From Serinus canaria (taxonomy: Eukaryota > Chordata > Aves > Passeriformes > Fringillidae), in NCBI RefSeq assembly GCF_022539315.1, contig NC_066333.1, positions 9,205,001-9,269,000 of the forward strand: a stretch of DNA of 64,000 nt, in the 5' to 3' direction. The notes beneath the pieces were generated by a model. It ran no database searches. It had not been told where the DNA came from and saw nothing but the letters and a program-made list of their open reading frames with translations. Shown here one piece after another: positions 12,101 through 22,650 of the stretch. Position 1 is the stretch's first letter, and the number at the start of each line of letters is the position of its first letter. The position numbers and the translations under genes are program-made.

Positions 12101-12600
12101 AAACCATCCAGTTTAAGTATTTGAACACTAAGTGGAAGTTTCTGGTGATCAAAGTAATTTCCTTGAATAATGTATTCATACATAAACCTGAAAGAAATGT
12201 CATAATTGCAATAAGGTGTCTCAGGGGAGTTTGGTTATCATGATATAATCACATCCCTGGAGAGTGAGAGGCACGAGGCATAGCCTTGTGCTTAATAACA
12301 CCCCAAGGGTGTGATTATCTCAGAGCAATCGCACCCTCATTGTGCCATGTGGCCTCCAGAGCTGCAACGGGGAGAGAAAGCCACAAAATTTAAGTGGAGG
12401 CAACAAAAACACGAAGACCTTGGGTATTTGGACACCAATTTCTGCATTTTTTTAGGTGGGAAGTAAAAAAGCTCGGAGCAGCATGATAAACAGCAGAGAG
12501 TGAAGCTGTTTCCTTGCAGAGCAAGGAAGAATGGGATGCAGTATCTGTCCTCAGCCATCTGCTCTGCCTCATCCTGCCTTCCCTCTATTTTTTTATTTTT
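9113..12600. other. Unannotated non-coding DNA
   Basis: No gene or known repeat family. A perfect short inverted repeat lies at 9807-9829 and an octamer ATTTGCAT at 10144-10151. A small duplication of ATTTTAGAGAT occurs around 10497-10526. Open frames (9990-10394 minus, 10877-11227 minus) look like chance. Confidence 0.55.
9807..9829. repeat. Perfect 10-bp inverted repeat with 3-base loop
   Basis: CCTTTACTGA at 9807-9816 and its exact reverse complement at 9820-9829 are separated by TAG. It could form a short hairpin or serve as a symmetric binding site. About one such repeat is expected by chance in a window this size, so its function is unknown. Confidence 0.7.
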
Positions 12601-13004
12601 TTTCTTTTTTGATTCCACCAAGTTGAATTATTGTGGAGGGGTTTTCTGTGACGCAGCACAGACCTGACAGGGCCTTGGCAAAGTGTCACTCTGCCTGTGG
12701 GACCTGGGCACGGCAGGCAGGGCTCTGCCTCCGTGGAGAACAGGGAGGCACACAGCGTGGAGGATGGGGAGAGGAGTGGCTCTGCACTACCCCCCTCTCC
12801 TCATCCTCCTGGCTGCTCCCAGACCCTGCTGCTGCTGCAGGGCAGTGGGAGAAGGGAGCCTGTAAGGCAGGTGGGATGCTGCTGTGGACAGAGGCTGTGC
12901 TGTTTGTGTGGGAGCCCCAGACACCTGGGGGGTTTTGTTCCTCACTGCAGGTCTGGAGGTTGGATTTAGAGGAGAGGTTTCCTTGCAATGGCTGATATGG
13001 CTCA
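12601..13004. other. GC-leaning unannotated DNA
   Basis: Composition rises, with CTG/CAG-rich words, and five overlapping open frames appear on both strands (for example 12633-12995 plus and 12686-12988 minus). No domain or splice pattern distinguishes any of them. I see nothing else. Confidence 0.5.
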
Positions 13005-13110
13005 GGGTTGCATTATCCTCTGCTGAATCCATGGGGGAGGGATGTGAGGGAAGGGCTCACTCTCCTCTGCTGGTCTGGGGTTCATTACCCTCTGCTGGTG
13101 TCCATGGGGG
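13005..13110. repeat. Degenerate short tandem duplication
   Basis: Positions 13005-13037 and 13078-13110 are about 33-bp near-copies sharing GGGTT, CATTA.CCTCTGCTG and TCCATGGGGG words. Between them, 13059-13080 is a partial third copy (CTCCTCTGCTGGTCTGGGG). It looks like an old minisatellite-like duplication of roughly 73-bp period. Confidence 0.65.
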
Positions 13111-16100
13111 GTTCACCCTGCAGAGGCAGAGCAGGTCACAAGAGCTTCAGCTGCTCTGCTGCCCAGCCTGTGCTGAGCTGTCTCAGCAGCACTCTGTGGA
13201 TGGGACAGCTGGGTGCAATATTAAAAGAAAATCACTGAGGTTTGGTTGTGTAGAAGCATAAGGACAAGAGGAAAGAGGAATGAATTCCCAGCCCAGCTGT
13301 GTTGCTTTGGAGGGAGTCTGCTTGTGCTGCTTATGTAGGTGATTTCTGAGATCCAGTCCCACATCTTTTCCTGAAATGGAGCCCTGAAGGTGTGCTGTGC
13401 TTACCAGGAAAAGGGTCAGTTGGAAATGCAAATCCTCTGAGTTTTGTGGTAGATTTTCCCCCTAATTCTCTGGTCCAGCTGGTTTAAAATCCAGCTGTGT
13501 GGGCCTGGAGCTGTAGGATTTGATTGGGGACATACACTTTTCATCAGGAAGACCCAACATCCTGCTTCTTTGCATCTTTTTTTTGTTTTGTACCTGTGAT
13601 TGCAATGAGCCACAGTTTGACTCTTTTTTGATCGTGTAGGAATAAAGTGGATGCCAGAAAATAGGAGGTTTATAGCTTTCCTCTTGCTCTCTCTGCCCCA
13701 GCTCAACGTGCACAACCTTTGTGTGCAAAAAAAAGAGGCACCTCCACTATTCACAGAATGCTGCAGGGAATATATCACGTTTATAGCTGTTGGGGGAAAA
13801 AAAAAAGCTGTTGTTTAAATCCATTGTGTGCTGTCTAAGGTTTGCAAAACCAGAGTTGTTTGGAAGAGAAACAATTTTTTTTTTTTTTTAACACTGGAAG
13901 ATGGATGGTTGTTATGTAGGAATGGAGGGAAAGGAGATATTTTATTGTGTGTTTTGTGTTTCCAATGGCTTGTAGATATGAGTAGGAAGGAGGAGAAGGT
14001 TCAAAATTTCAGCAGTGCCACAGTGCAGCATTTCTGGGCTATTTCTGATTGTGCCTCCAAGGGGCTTTTGAAAATCATTGTTGTTTTCTGTAGCACAGTC
14101 CCTCCCTGACAATGTGTCCTGCCATGGCTTTACTCTGCTTTTGAAAGCTGCAGAAAATGAGGGAGGATTTTTGGCAGCTGGTGATGTGCACCCTGAATCA
14201 TCTGGGGTGGCAAGGTTGTGTTTTGGAAGCCCCAGTGAGGACTGTGCTGGTGTGGGGGTGCTGGGGATCAGTCACTGCTTGCTTTGGGCACTCCAGTCAG
14301 AAAGGGAAGGGCTGCCTGGTTCCCTGAGCAGGGTGGCTCTGCTCTCCTCCACATCCTGAATTTCCTCTTCACTGTCCTTCTCCACAGCTGTCAGCTTGGG
14401 GGATTTATCAGACATCTTTTCTTAGTTTATAAAACTTTTCACGGGGCTGACAAAAGATTGCCAACAAACTTGGTGGGACCTCACTGTACCAGACCTCTTG
14501 TGAAGGGCAGAGAAAATGTTTGTATTTTGAATAGCTACTTTTGCATTTTGGGTACTAGGGAACATTTTATAGAGACTCTCTGTTAATTTGGCTTTGGGAA
14601 AAACACTGTATGAAAAAATCTAGTGAAAAATCCTGGTGAGAGAGGAGAATTGACTAAAACAAATTAGAGAGGTTGGGTGCTTATTGCCTAGTCAGCTTAT
14701 TAGATTTCTTCAACAATGTTTTTTTAAAATCTGAAAGCCCCAAGGTGTAACTAGCATGCTTTATGTTTTTATAGAGTCTAGGCAATTTCTACAAATTGAA
14801 AAATCATTTTAAGCTTTCAGAACATGTCAGGATGATGAAATGAGTAAATTCTGTCTATTTTTTGATGACATTTCCTCATTCTTGCACAGGATAGGCTTGT
14901 TTTTGTTTACTATTAGGCGATGTCAATAAGTTCTGAGGTGTTTTTTTCATTGTTAAAATAACAACATGGATATTTGAGGGGGAAAGCACATGTGGATGTG
15001 AATCCAGCAGGCACAGGGAAGCGAGGCACTGGCTGGTCAGGCTGACCACTCTTGACAATGTCTCTTTAAGAAAGCTCTGTACTTTCTTGCAATGTTAAAG
15101 TTGCTAAGGTAACTGTGCATTTTTTTAGAGCACAGCAATGTAAATAGGTACATGACCTGTATAAATTCTCAGTGCATAAATTACTAGAGCCCTCAAGCTA
15201 GAGTAACTTATACACTTCCTTCTTTCCAAATGACTTTTTGGCTTCTCTGCATGTCTAAGGCACAAGGATTTGACGTGCCCAGTTCATGCTGCAGAATGTC
15301 CACCAGCAAAGCCAAGGCACAGATTTCCCCTGTGGTTTTGGTGCAGAGAGGAGCCAGGATTGCTTAGCAGGCTGCAGTGGCCCCTCAAAGAGAGGGAGAA
15401 TGGCTCAGTGGTCTTTGCCCCTCCAGACTTGCACCCCAGCAAGTCTCCCCAGCTCATTTCTGTGCTGCAACCCCTTGGGCTGGCATCAGCCTTGTGATGG
15501 GCAGGCAAGGAAGCTTGGGGTTCTCACTGGAAACCTGCATCCCTGCCTGCAGCTGTGCCTGATCACCCTCCTGAGTGCAGTTCCAGGAGCTGCTTGAAAT
15601 AGGTTGGCTGGGTCCAGAACTGTAGGTCCAAGACACCCTAGTGAGTCCTACAGCCCGTGCACGGGTCTAATCTGCATCTCCCACAGCAGCTTTGCTCAGT
15701 GCCAGCTCTGCAGGGTACCTGTGGTGCTCTGCTTGGGCTGCAAGAGGCCAGACTCTCTTAGGAAAACTGAAGCTGAACAGCTCCTGCTTGATGCCAAATT
15801 CTACAACCCACATCCTTGTCCTTTGTCCTCTTTTGCTATTGTGTTTTTGCAGCATCCCTGAATGCAGAGTTGCTGGAGGGGATAATGCAGCTCAGTTAAT
15901 TTTATGCCTGTGCACACTGTTGCTGTGTCTGCACTCAAATTGTGTGCATGGCTTCGGAGCGGGGCTGGATGTTTGGGTCCTGCTGCCTTATGATAAAAGG
16001 TGTCATGCTCCTGATGGAGGCTTCTGGTGCAGAAATATGTGCACATACACTGGGTAACACATGTCCAGTGATTCTTCAAGCTGTGTTCGGCCTGCTGCAC

Positions 16101-18120
16101 ATATGCTGCAAAAATAGCTTGACCACTTGCAGCAAACCCAAATGAGCTGAGGTGATCTCTGTGTGTCTAGGGGCCACTTCTCTGGGATTTCTGGGTGTCC
16201 ATGTGGGCAAAACCTTTCATCTACATCCAGAAAAAATGCTCTGGGAGACAGGAGGGATGGCAGTGTCCGGGGGAAGGCTGGCCCTGGCTTGGTGGTGCAT
16301 GCTGCTATCAGTTAGGAGGGGGTACAATCTTATCTCTGGAGATATCTGCTGGTGAACATCAGACTGCCCACATGTGCCTTAGCAACATCCCCAGCAGCTC
16401 TGCGGTGAGGTCACGGAGCACCGCGGGGAAGGCGGCGCTGGCAGTGCCAGTTTCACAGGCTCCTTGTCAACAATACCATCTGCTGGATGGATCACTGCTT
16501 GGAAAGGGATGGCAGGACGTGGCATCTGACCATGGTGTGCAAGGCTCATTGCCATGCTTACCTGTGGATACAAAAGGGTCTCTGTATAAAGAAGTGCTCT
16601 GGCAAAGTGGCAGTGTACCCCTGTCCCGCCCTATTCCACTGGTTAGGGGTCTGGCTGAGGCTGCTTGGATCTCCAAAGCTGGATCAGCTTCTGCTCAAAC
16701 AACCCCAGGGAATTTCAGGCAGGAGAAATATTTTAACTTGCTCTCTTCCTTTGGTTCTTGAGTCCATTCTGCTTTCTCAGCCAGGGAAACATCTCTGGAG
16801 ACTTCTCATATGGTACAGGAGGATGTGAGCAGCCCAGTGCTGGCAGGCCCAAATGGTGTCAGAAGGCAGGGGACCTACTTGGAGGCCAGTTTGGAGGGCT
16901 GGCCCTCCCTGAGCACCAGGGCTCAATGTATGGGCAGGTTTGTTCTTGCTGCTGACACACAAAATCCCAACTCAGGTCTCTCATCCTCAGACCACTGGGT
17001 TTCCCTTACATGTTTGTGGTTTTACAGTAATGGAGGTTTTACAGTAATAGGGGTTGCTGGGGAGAAATGACCTGAGCACATCCCAGCAGAGAAACTAAGA
17101 GCAGAATTTAGGCTGGACATTGAAGTAGAAACCATTTCAGTAACAGGAGGGTGAAGGATCTGCCATGTGGAGAAATTGGATGCCACAACTGGACTGATTT
17201 AGTGTTTACTTATGTTGTACATTGTCTTATTTTTAAGAAAAAAAAAGGTTGATCAGGAAAAGTCCCATCTGCCATAGCAGGGATGGAGCTGGTAAGCTTT
17301 GGTACAATTATACTGAGACTCAGAGGAAAATACTGGAGAAGTTCTGCAGAGATTTTTTTTTCCCAAGCAAACCAACAGGAGGTGGGAACACTCCTTTTCT
17401 TGGCTTACAAGGAGAGTTGCTGTCTTATGACTCCTTGCTTCAATGAGAAGTTATTTCCTTTCTTCAGGGCAGGAACCTTGCAATCAGAACCCTCCAAGTC
17501 AGGCAGGAAAATTCAGCAGTGGATGCCTTGCTTTGTCCCCAGATCCTCTGCACTGCTGCTCCTGTGGCAGCACCCGTGGGTCCCCCATCCCTGGCGGGTG
17601 GCAGAGCTGTGCCCTGGCTCTGTGCCCGCAGCGGGGCGTGCGGGTTTCTGGGTGTTTTTTAACTGTGCACTATTTTCAGGAGGAGATGAACTACACTGGC
17701 ACGGGGCCAGAGGCAGTCCTCTCCTTGCCAGGAAGCCAGATGCATGGTCACATTGCCTGGCTCTCCCTGGCAAGGCTGGGAAAGCTTCAGCAGGTGTGAT
17801 CAAACAGCATGCGGGAGCCGCAGGTCCAGAGCCGCCTGCCTCCAAGGTACCTCCGCACTTTGTCACCGAGCGCGGCCAGTGTCCCTCCACCAAGCCACAG
17901 CCCCTCAGTGCTGGGTGCTGCTCCTCCCTGGAGCATCCTCAGGACGCTGGGCTGGGCTTTATAGATGGCTTTGGAGCAAGGAGCAGCAGCAGGATGGAAA
18001 GGCTCTTTCCCTGCCCTCCTCCCCTGCCGGAGCCTTCCACCTCCTCAGCAATGTTGTGGCGAGAGCAGAGCCTCACAGTCAGCAGACTGCAGTGACAGAT
18101 GGCAGGTCATAAGCCCTCTC
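13111..18120. other. Unannotated non-coding DNA
   Basis: No recognised gene or repeat family. Items inside are an octamer at 13426-13433, a duplicated 17-18 bp unit (GGTTTTACAGTAAT...) at 17018-17053, and a CpG-containing patch near 16405-16440. A long open frame at 17283-18095 (270 codons) lies in a GC-rich part and has no recognisable domain. I do not call it a gene. Confidence 0.5.
17018..17053. repeat. Two-copy tandem duplication, 17-18 bp unit
   Basis: GGTTTTACAGTAATGGA at 17018-17034 is followed immediately by GGTTTTACAGTAATAGGGG. It is a simple local duplication with no known function. Confidence 0.8.
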
Positions 18121-18129
18121 ACTAATCTA

Positions 18130-18590
18130 ACACTGGAAAAGAAAATAGGGCTGGGGGTGATTCAGCTGCTAGGCCTCAAAGCGAGGGGCTGACGGGATAG
18201 CACGCTCCTCTGACATGTCCTTGAAGGATGCTGCATCCCAGAGGACTGCGGGAACAAAAGTAAAGTGACGATCAAGCAAAAATCTGTTTGCAGAATAAGG
18301 CAAATTTTGCTAAAAATGGATAATGTGCTCAGAGTCATTCTGAGTAATTGGATTTCTATTAGCAAGATGCAAATATTACTAATAGAATTCTCTAGCAGGA
18401 ATAATTTGTGCTCTGGATCTGAAGCTACCCGGGCACCGTTGTCTTTCCATCCTTAATTGTCCACTGACCAGAGCTGTCTGCACCCTAAATGTATTTATCT
18501 ATCAAGCTGTCTCTTTGTATGTGTGGATCTGAAAGCAAGCTGAATCCACTTAATTCAGCACAGCATTCTGGAAACATTCATGTGGCAAGA
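18130..18590. promoter_or_regulatory. Candidate conserved non-coding element
   Basis: Unique sequence containing a POU octamer ATGCAAAT at 18367-18374 embedded in an AT-rich core with several ATTA/TAAT words. Other words are GATTCAGC, TGACATGTCC and a pair of TTAATT cores near 18450 and 18550. It lacks repeats and coding frames. The texture is that of a developmental enhancer; conservation was not tested. Confidence 0.35.
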
Positions 18591-20989
18591 GGAATTTCTT
18601 GGCATTTGTAAGCTGCGACTTGCATTTAAAACTAATATATTTTATTTTCAAGGAAGGAATACAGGCTGCATCCTGAGCCTCCTGCTCCAGCTGGCAAACA
18701 CCCATCCTGCTGAAGTGGCAGAGCTTGTGACACCGTGGTGGAGGCCAATGTCAGAGGCTGCCTCCATCCTACCATGAAATGGGTTTAAGGTTGGGAGATG
18801 AGGGTCACTGATTCGCAGGAAAAACTTTGCAGGGGGCATGGGGAGTTCTAATGCCACTGGGCTGGATGGTCCCAGTGAAACCAGTGAGGCTCTTTGCCAT
18901 GGGAGGCCACAAATCAGAGCTTTAAACGTCCAGGAGTAGGGACCATGGGTCAGGTTTGCAGCTATAAAGCACCATAGCTCTGCTGCAATGGAGAGTTATG
19001 GATAACTGTGGTCCTGCCTGCTGCATCTGCAGGGAGAACCTGCCCTGCTCTGTGTGCGAGGGCAGGCACTGCTACCCCTGATCAGTCACTGCTGGTGTCC
19101 CTCTGAAACAAAACAAAACCAAAAAATCAGTGTATTTTTAAAACCGATTCCTGAAGGGAGTGTATTTTAGGGATTTTGAAAATGAAAATGTCTTTTCAGC
19201 GGAACAAGTACCTGTACATGATGTTCTCCATATTTTCTGAGGAGGAAAACCTCCCACTTTTGAAAACAGCTTTTGCAAAAAGTGTTAAGGGGTTTTTCAA
19301 GCTGCAGTTCAAGGTTTTTTTAGCTCAAATGTTCCACTTGTTGCCCCAAAATATTTTATAAAAAGTTTTCAGGCCTGAAAACATTTTAAAGAGATAGGAA
19401 ATCACAGTGTTCTAAAAAACCATTTTGCTGGAGGAGAAACATTTGTGGGCTGGTACCACCAGTGTTGACATCAATTCTGATTTTTAACTTAGTAACAAGC
19501 TTGAACTGGCAGACTGCAGAGCAATTTCTTCTGGTCCTTCCTTTGCTCCTGTTGCCTTTCTTCTTGGAGGGGGAAGGAAAAAATGACTGTAGAGAGAAGA
19601 TACTTCCTTTTTGTACACTTCTGTATCCTGGTGTTGTTATAATGGAGAAAAAGGGATATGGAAAATGAATTTTTCCCTGCCATGGTATAGAGTTAGAAAA
19701 TACCTGGACATAATGCTGCAAAACAGGACATGATATTGAAATTCTATTGGCTCTTCAAACCTTTAGAAATATTGTCAATGCTGGCATAAGTTCATGCCAG
19801 TTTGAAGGTCTGCCCTGAAGTTTGTCTTCATGCAGAGCTAAAATGGATTAGGAAAAAGAAGTACTATTTTAGGAACTACCAGGAGACTGGATGCTTCTAC
19901 TTTGCTGACGTTGAAACAAATATGAATATTGACATGAAGGTTTGGGGTGAAACTAAAGCCATGGGGTGTGTAAAGGGCAATCTGTCAGGAAGTCTAAAGA
20001 GATTTCTTTTGGCCTGGAAGTTAAACACTTTGGCAAGTTCATTTAGCCAAAACTGGAGCAGGGAGGTCTTGTGCCAAAGAGCAGCTTCTCTGTCATTTGG
20101 GTGCAAGCAAGTGGTGTGGCTGTGCTGGCAAACAACTGTGCGGGTGAGTGGAGGGCAAGGTCTGAGAGGCCACACTGTCTTCTCCAAGCTCCCAGCAAGC
20201 TTGCAAGTGAAATAGTTGTGCAAGCCCAGAATTAGGGTTGGAAATTTCAGTGATCAATCCCTTCCAAGGGTCCCACACTATACTGTCAATGACCTGCTCA
20301 TGGATCTGATGGGAAAGGTCCATTTAAAAGTACAGAACCCTCCCATAATTCTCATAACTGCTTCTCAGACAAGATTTAGCCTTTCTGAAATCCAATATAG
20401 ATCAGCCTTTGCTCCTGGGAGCTAGAGAATGCAACCTTCTACTAAATGCTCTGGCCTTTGCATTGTAGTTTGATCCTGGGAGGAGATAACCTTGGAAAAA
20501 GGGCTTTGTTACCTTTTTTTTGTCTTGGCAAATGGCAGCAAAGATCTTAAATGTTGAGATGCTCAATAAAGACCTGTTTTGCAAGAAAGTAACATTTTTA
20601 TGAACAAATATCATAAAATAATGTACTGTTATCAGTGACGTAGGGCAGGGTCTCACTGTGGCCTGTTGTGCTGTTTGAGCATCATAGGAGAGTGAGCCCA
20701 AACTCTGCCCATCTGCTCAAAAATCCAGAGGGCTGGTTTCATTTATGGCTCAGATGATTCTTGGAAAAGCAGAGGCTTCCCACCCATTATCACCATTGAA
20801 AATCTGACCTGGGAAAGTAAGTGCAAATGCAGTCAATGAATCTGTGCTTAGACACGCCCACTGTGCTCTTGGAATACCAAAATAAATAGGATTTTTTTTT
20901 TGCTGGAAAAGGAGGCAAATATAGAAGGGAGATGAACAAAAAGAAGGTGTTAAATGCTGTGTCCTGTTTTTAGAGTCCTTCTCGTGTAA
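18591..20989. other. Unannotated non-coding DNA
   Basis: No gene or recognised repeat family. A short A/C tract lies at 19107-19125. AATAAA occurs at about 20563 on the plus strand but has no upstream transcript evidence. Confidence 0.55.
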
Positions 20990-21500
20990 CTGCAGCCGAG
21001 GCACTGGAGGTGAAAGAACTGCTGGTTCCAGTGATGTGACAATAATAATAAGTAGTAGAAGTAGTGGCAAAGCTGAAGGCAGGAGCTGGGGTGGGGGAAC
21101 TCCGGCTGTGTAAGTCGGCTTGTGCAATTCCCAGAGCCCTCCTTATCTCCCTGTGCCTTTGGTTGGCATATCAGCCAGACAAAGAGCTTAACGCCACTTG
21201 GCAGAGCAGCTGGGGAAATTGTTTAAAATTTCCAGCAACTGGAACAATTAAGTAAGCCTTGGAACGAGGGAGAATAGTTGTCCCCTTAGGATTCCTATCA
21301 CCCAAGGATAACATTTCCAGGCTTTGTCCAGCAAGAGATGTCACTTCATTTACAGAGATCCTCACAATGTTGAGGTATATTGGATATTGGTTATTATATG
21401 CAGAAGACTATCAGGAATCGTCTCAGCTGAGCTAATTGTTCCTAGGTTCAGGGCTGATGGAATTTTAATTTAAGTGCTTGTGAAGTTTCCCAGAATTATA
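20990..21500. promoter_or_regulatory. Candidate conserved non-coding element
   Basis: Begins with a trinucleotide-like stretch (AATAATAATAAGTAGTAG) at 21042-21058. It continues into unique sequence with NFI-like half sites (TTGGC...GCCA, 21163-21177, gap six rather than the canonical five), GGAACAATTAAG near 21240, and several TAATT cores. The regulatory role is inferred from motif texture. Confidence 0.3.
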
Positions 21501-21699
21501 AAAGATGATGGAGAAGCTGTGGTTTTCAGAAGTATATTATTAATATCCTGGATTCAGGGAATTTAAGGTTTCAGCCAAATGCATCCCTGAGAAAGAGATT
21601 CCTCAGCTGGGGCTTACTGCCCTTGGCTGCCTGTTTTGGGATGGAGACAGGATGGAGAGGCAGCATTTTCTGCAAGAACTGACTGTGGCAAGGGCTCGA

Positions 21700-22650
21700 T
21701 TCCCTGACAGTCGTGTTGACGTCATGATCTTCAATGTTTGTTTTTATAGCTCACAAAAAAAAAGAGAAGTGTTGCCCTATTTTGTGTCACTGATTTTCTA
21801 GGGTGCTTCTCTTCTCTTCCACCTCTTTACTGAACCTGTGCTGAGGATGTGTCACTCCTTCACAACCTGCTCCCTTTGGATGGGGGAGGAAAAAGGGAAA
21901 GGGGTGGGGGGGAGGAGCAACGACTCCGTGGTACTGTATAAATAGTTGCTTTATTATCATAAAAAAAAAAATTGCACTCTAAAAGATTTTTAGGATCAAA
22001 ACATACCAAAGAAAATGTAAAACAAAATTAAAATGAAGTCGGTATTCACATTGTCAGCAGTTATTTTGTCACTGCAAAGCATCTCCTCAAAGGAATATTG
22101 TGCAGCACAGCAGCAGTCGAATGAAGCAAGCGGCTCCGGCGTTTACTTAAAAGGGAAGTGCAGGGACATCTTCAAACTGCAGTAATGGATCCCTGGGGTT
22201 TCTCTAAAGTCTGATAGTGGCACTGACATTTCCTGTGAAGTTGGAGGCTGGCAGGTTGTTAAAACTTCCCCTTTTTTTTTTTAACTGCATCAAGTGTTGC
22301 TGTAGTTTGTTGAACGTATAAAATCACTTCTCCACCTCCTCCTTTTTAAAAAAAAAAAAAAATCCAGATATCAATAAAGAACTTGAGAGAGGAAAACACT
22401 ATAATTATAGCCAAAAAGCTGGCACAATGCCTGCTGTATAAACCCGTTATTTTGGTAGCATAGAATTCGGCACTGGAATAATTCTCTGGGTGGAAACTTG
22501 GCAAACATGATCTCAGCCTGTGAGCTAATCTTTTCTTTTTCCTCCTGTAATAACATTTTTTTCTACGCTACAGATTTAGCCATTTTAAAATTGTGCATCC
22601 TATTACTGAGATTGTGTATGCACAAATGACCTATGTTATGGGTCTCTGGG
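21700..22650. promoter_or_regulatory. Candidate regulatory region with CRE, quadruplex and TATA-like word
   Basis: A perfect CRE (TGACGTCA) lies at 21717-21724. A canonical G-quadruplex motif is at 21895-21912, preceded by a further G5 run at 21882-21886. TATAAATAG follows at about 21936-21944. The downstream sequence to 22650 is unique and AT-rich, with A runs at 21960-21971 and 22347-22361. On the minus strand the same place offers AATAAA (plus 21950-21955), so an alternative is the end of a minus-strand 3' UTR. Neither reading has an accompanying coding frame. Confidence 0.3.

Noticed and set aside
16405..16440. Possible CTCF site in the CpG-containing patch
   Set aside because: The word CCGCGGGGAAGGCGGC has one extra base compared with the CTCF core, so the match is not good enough.
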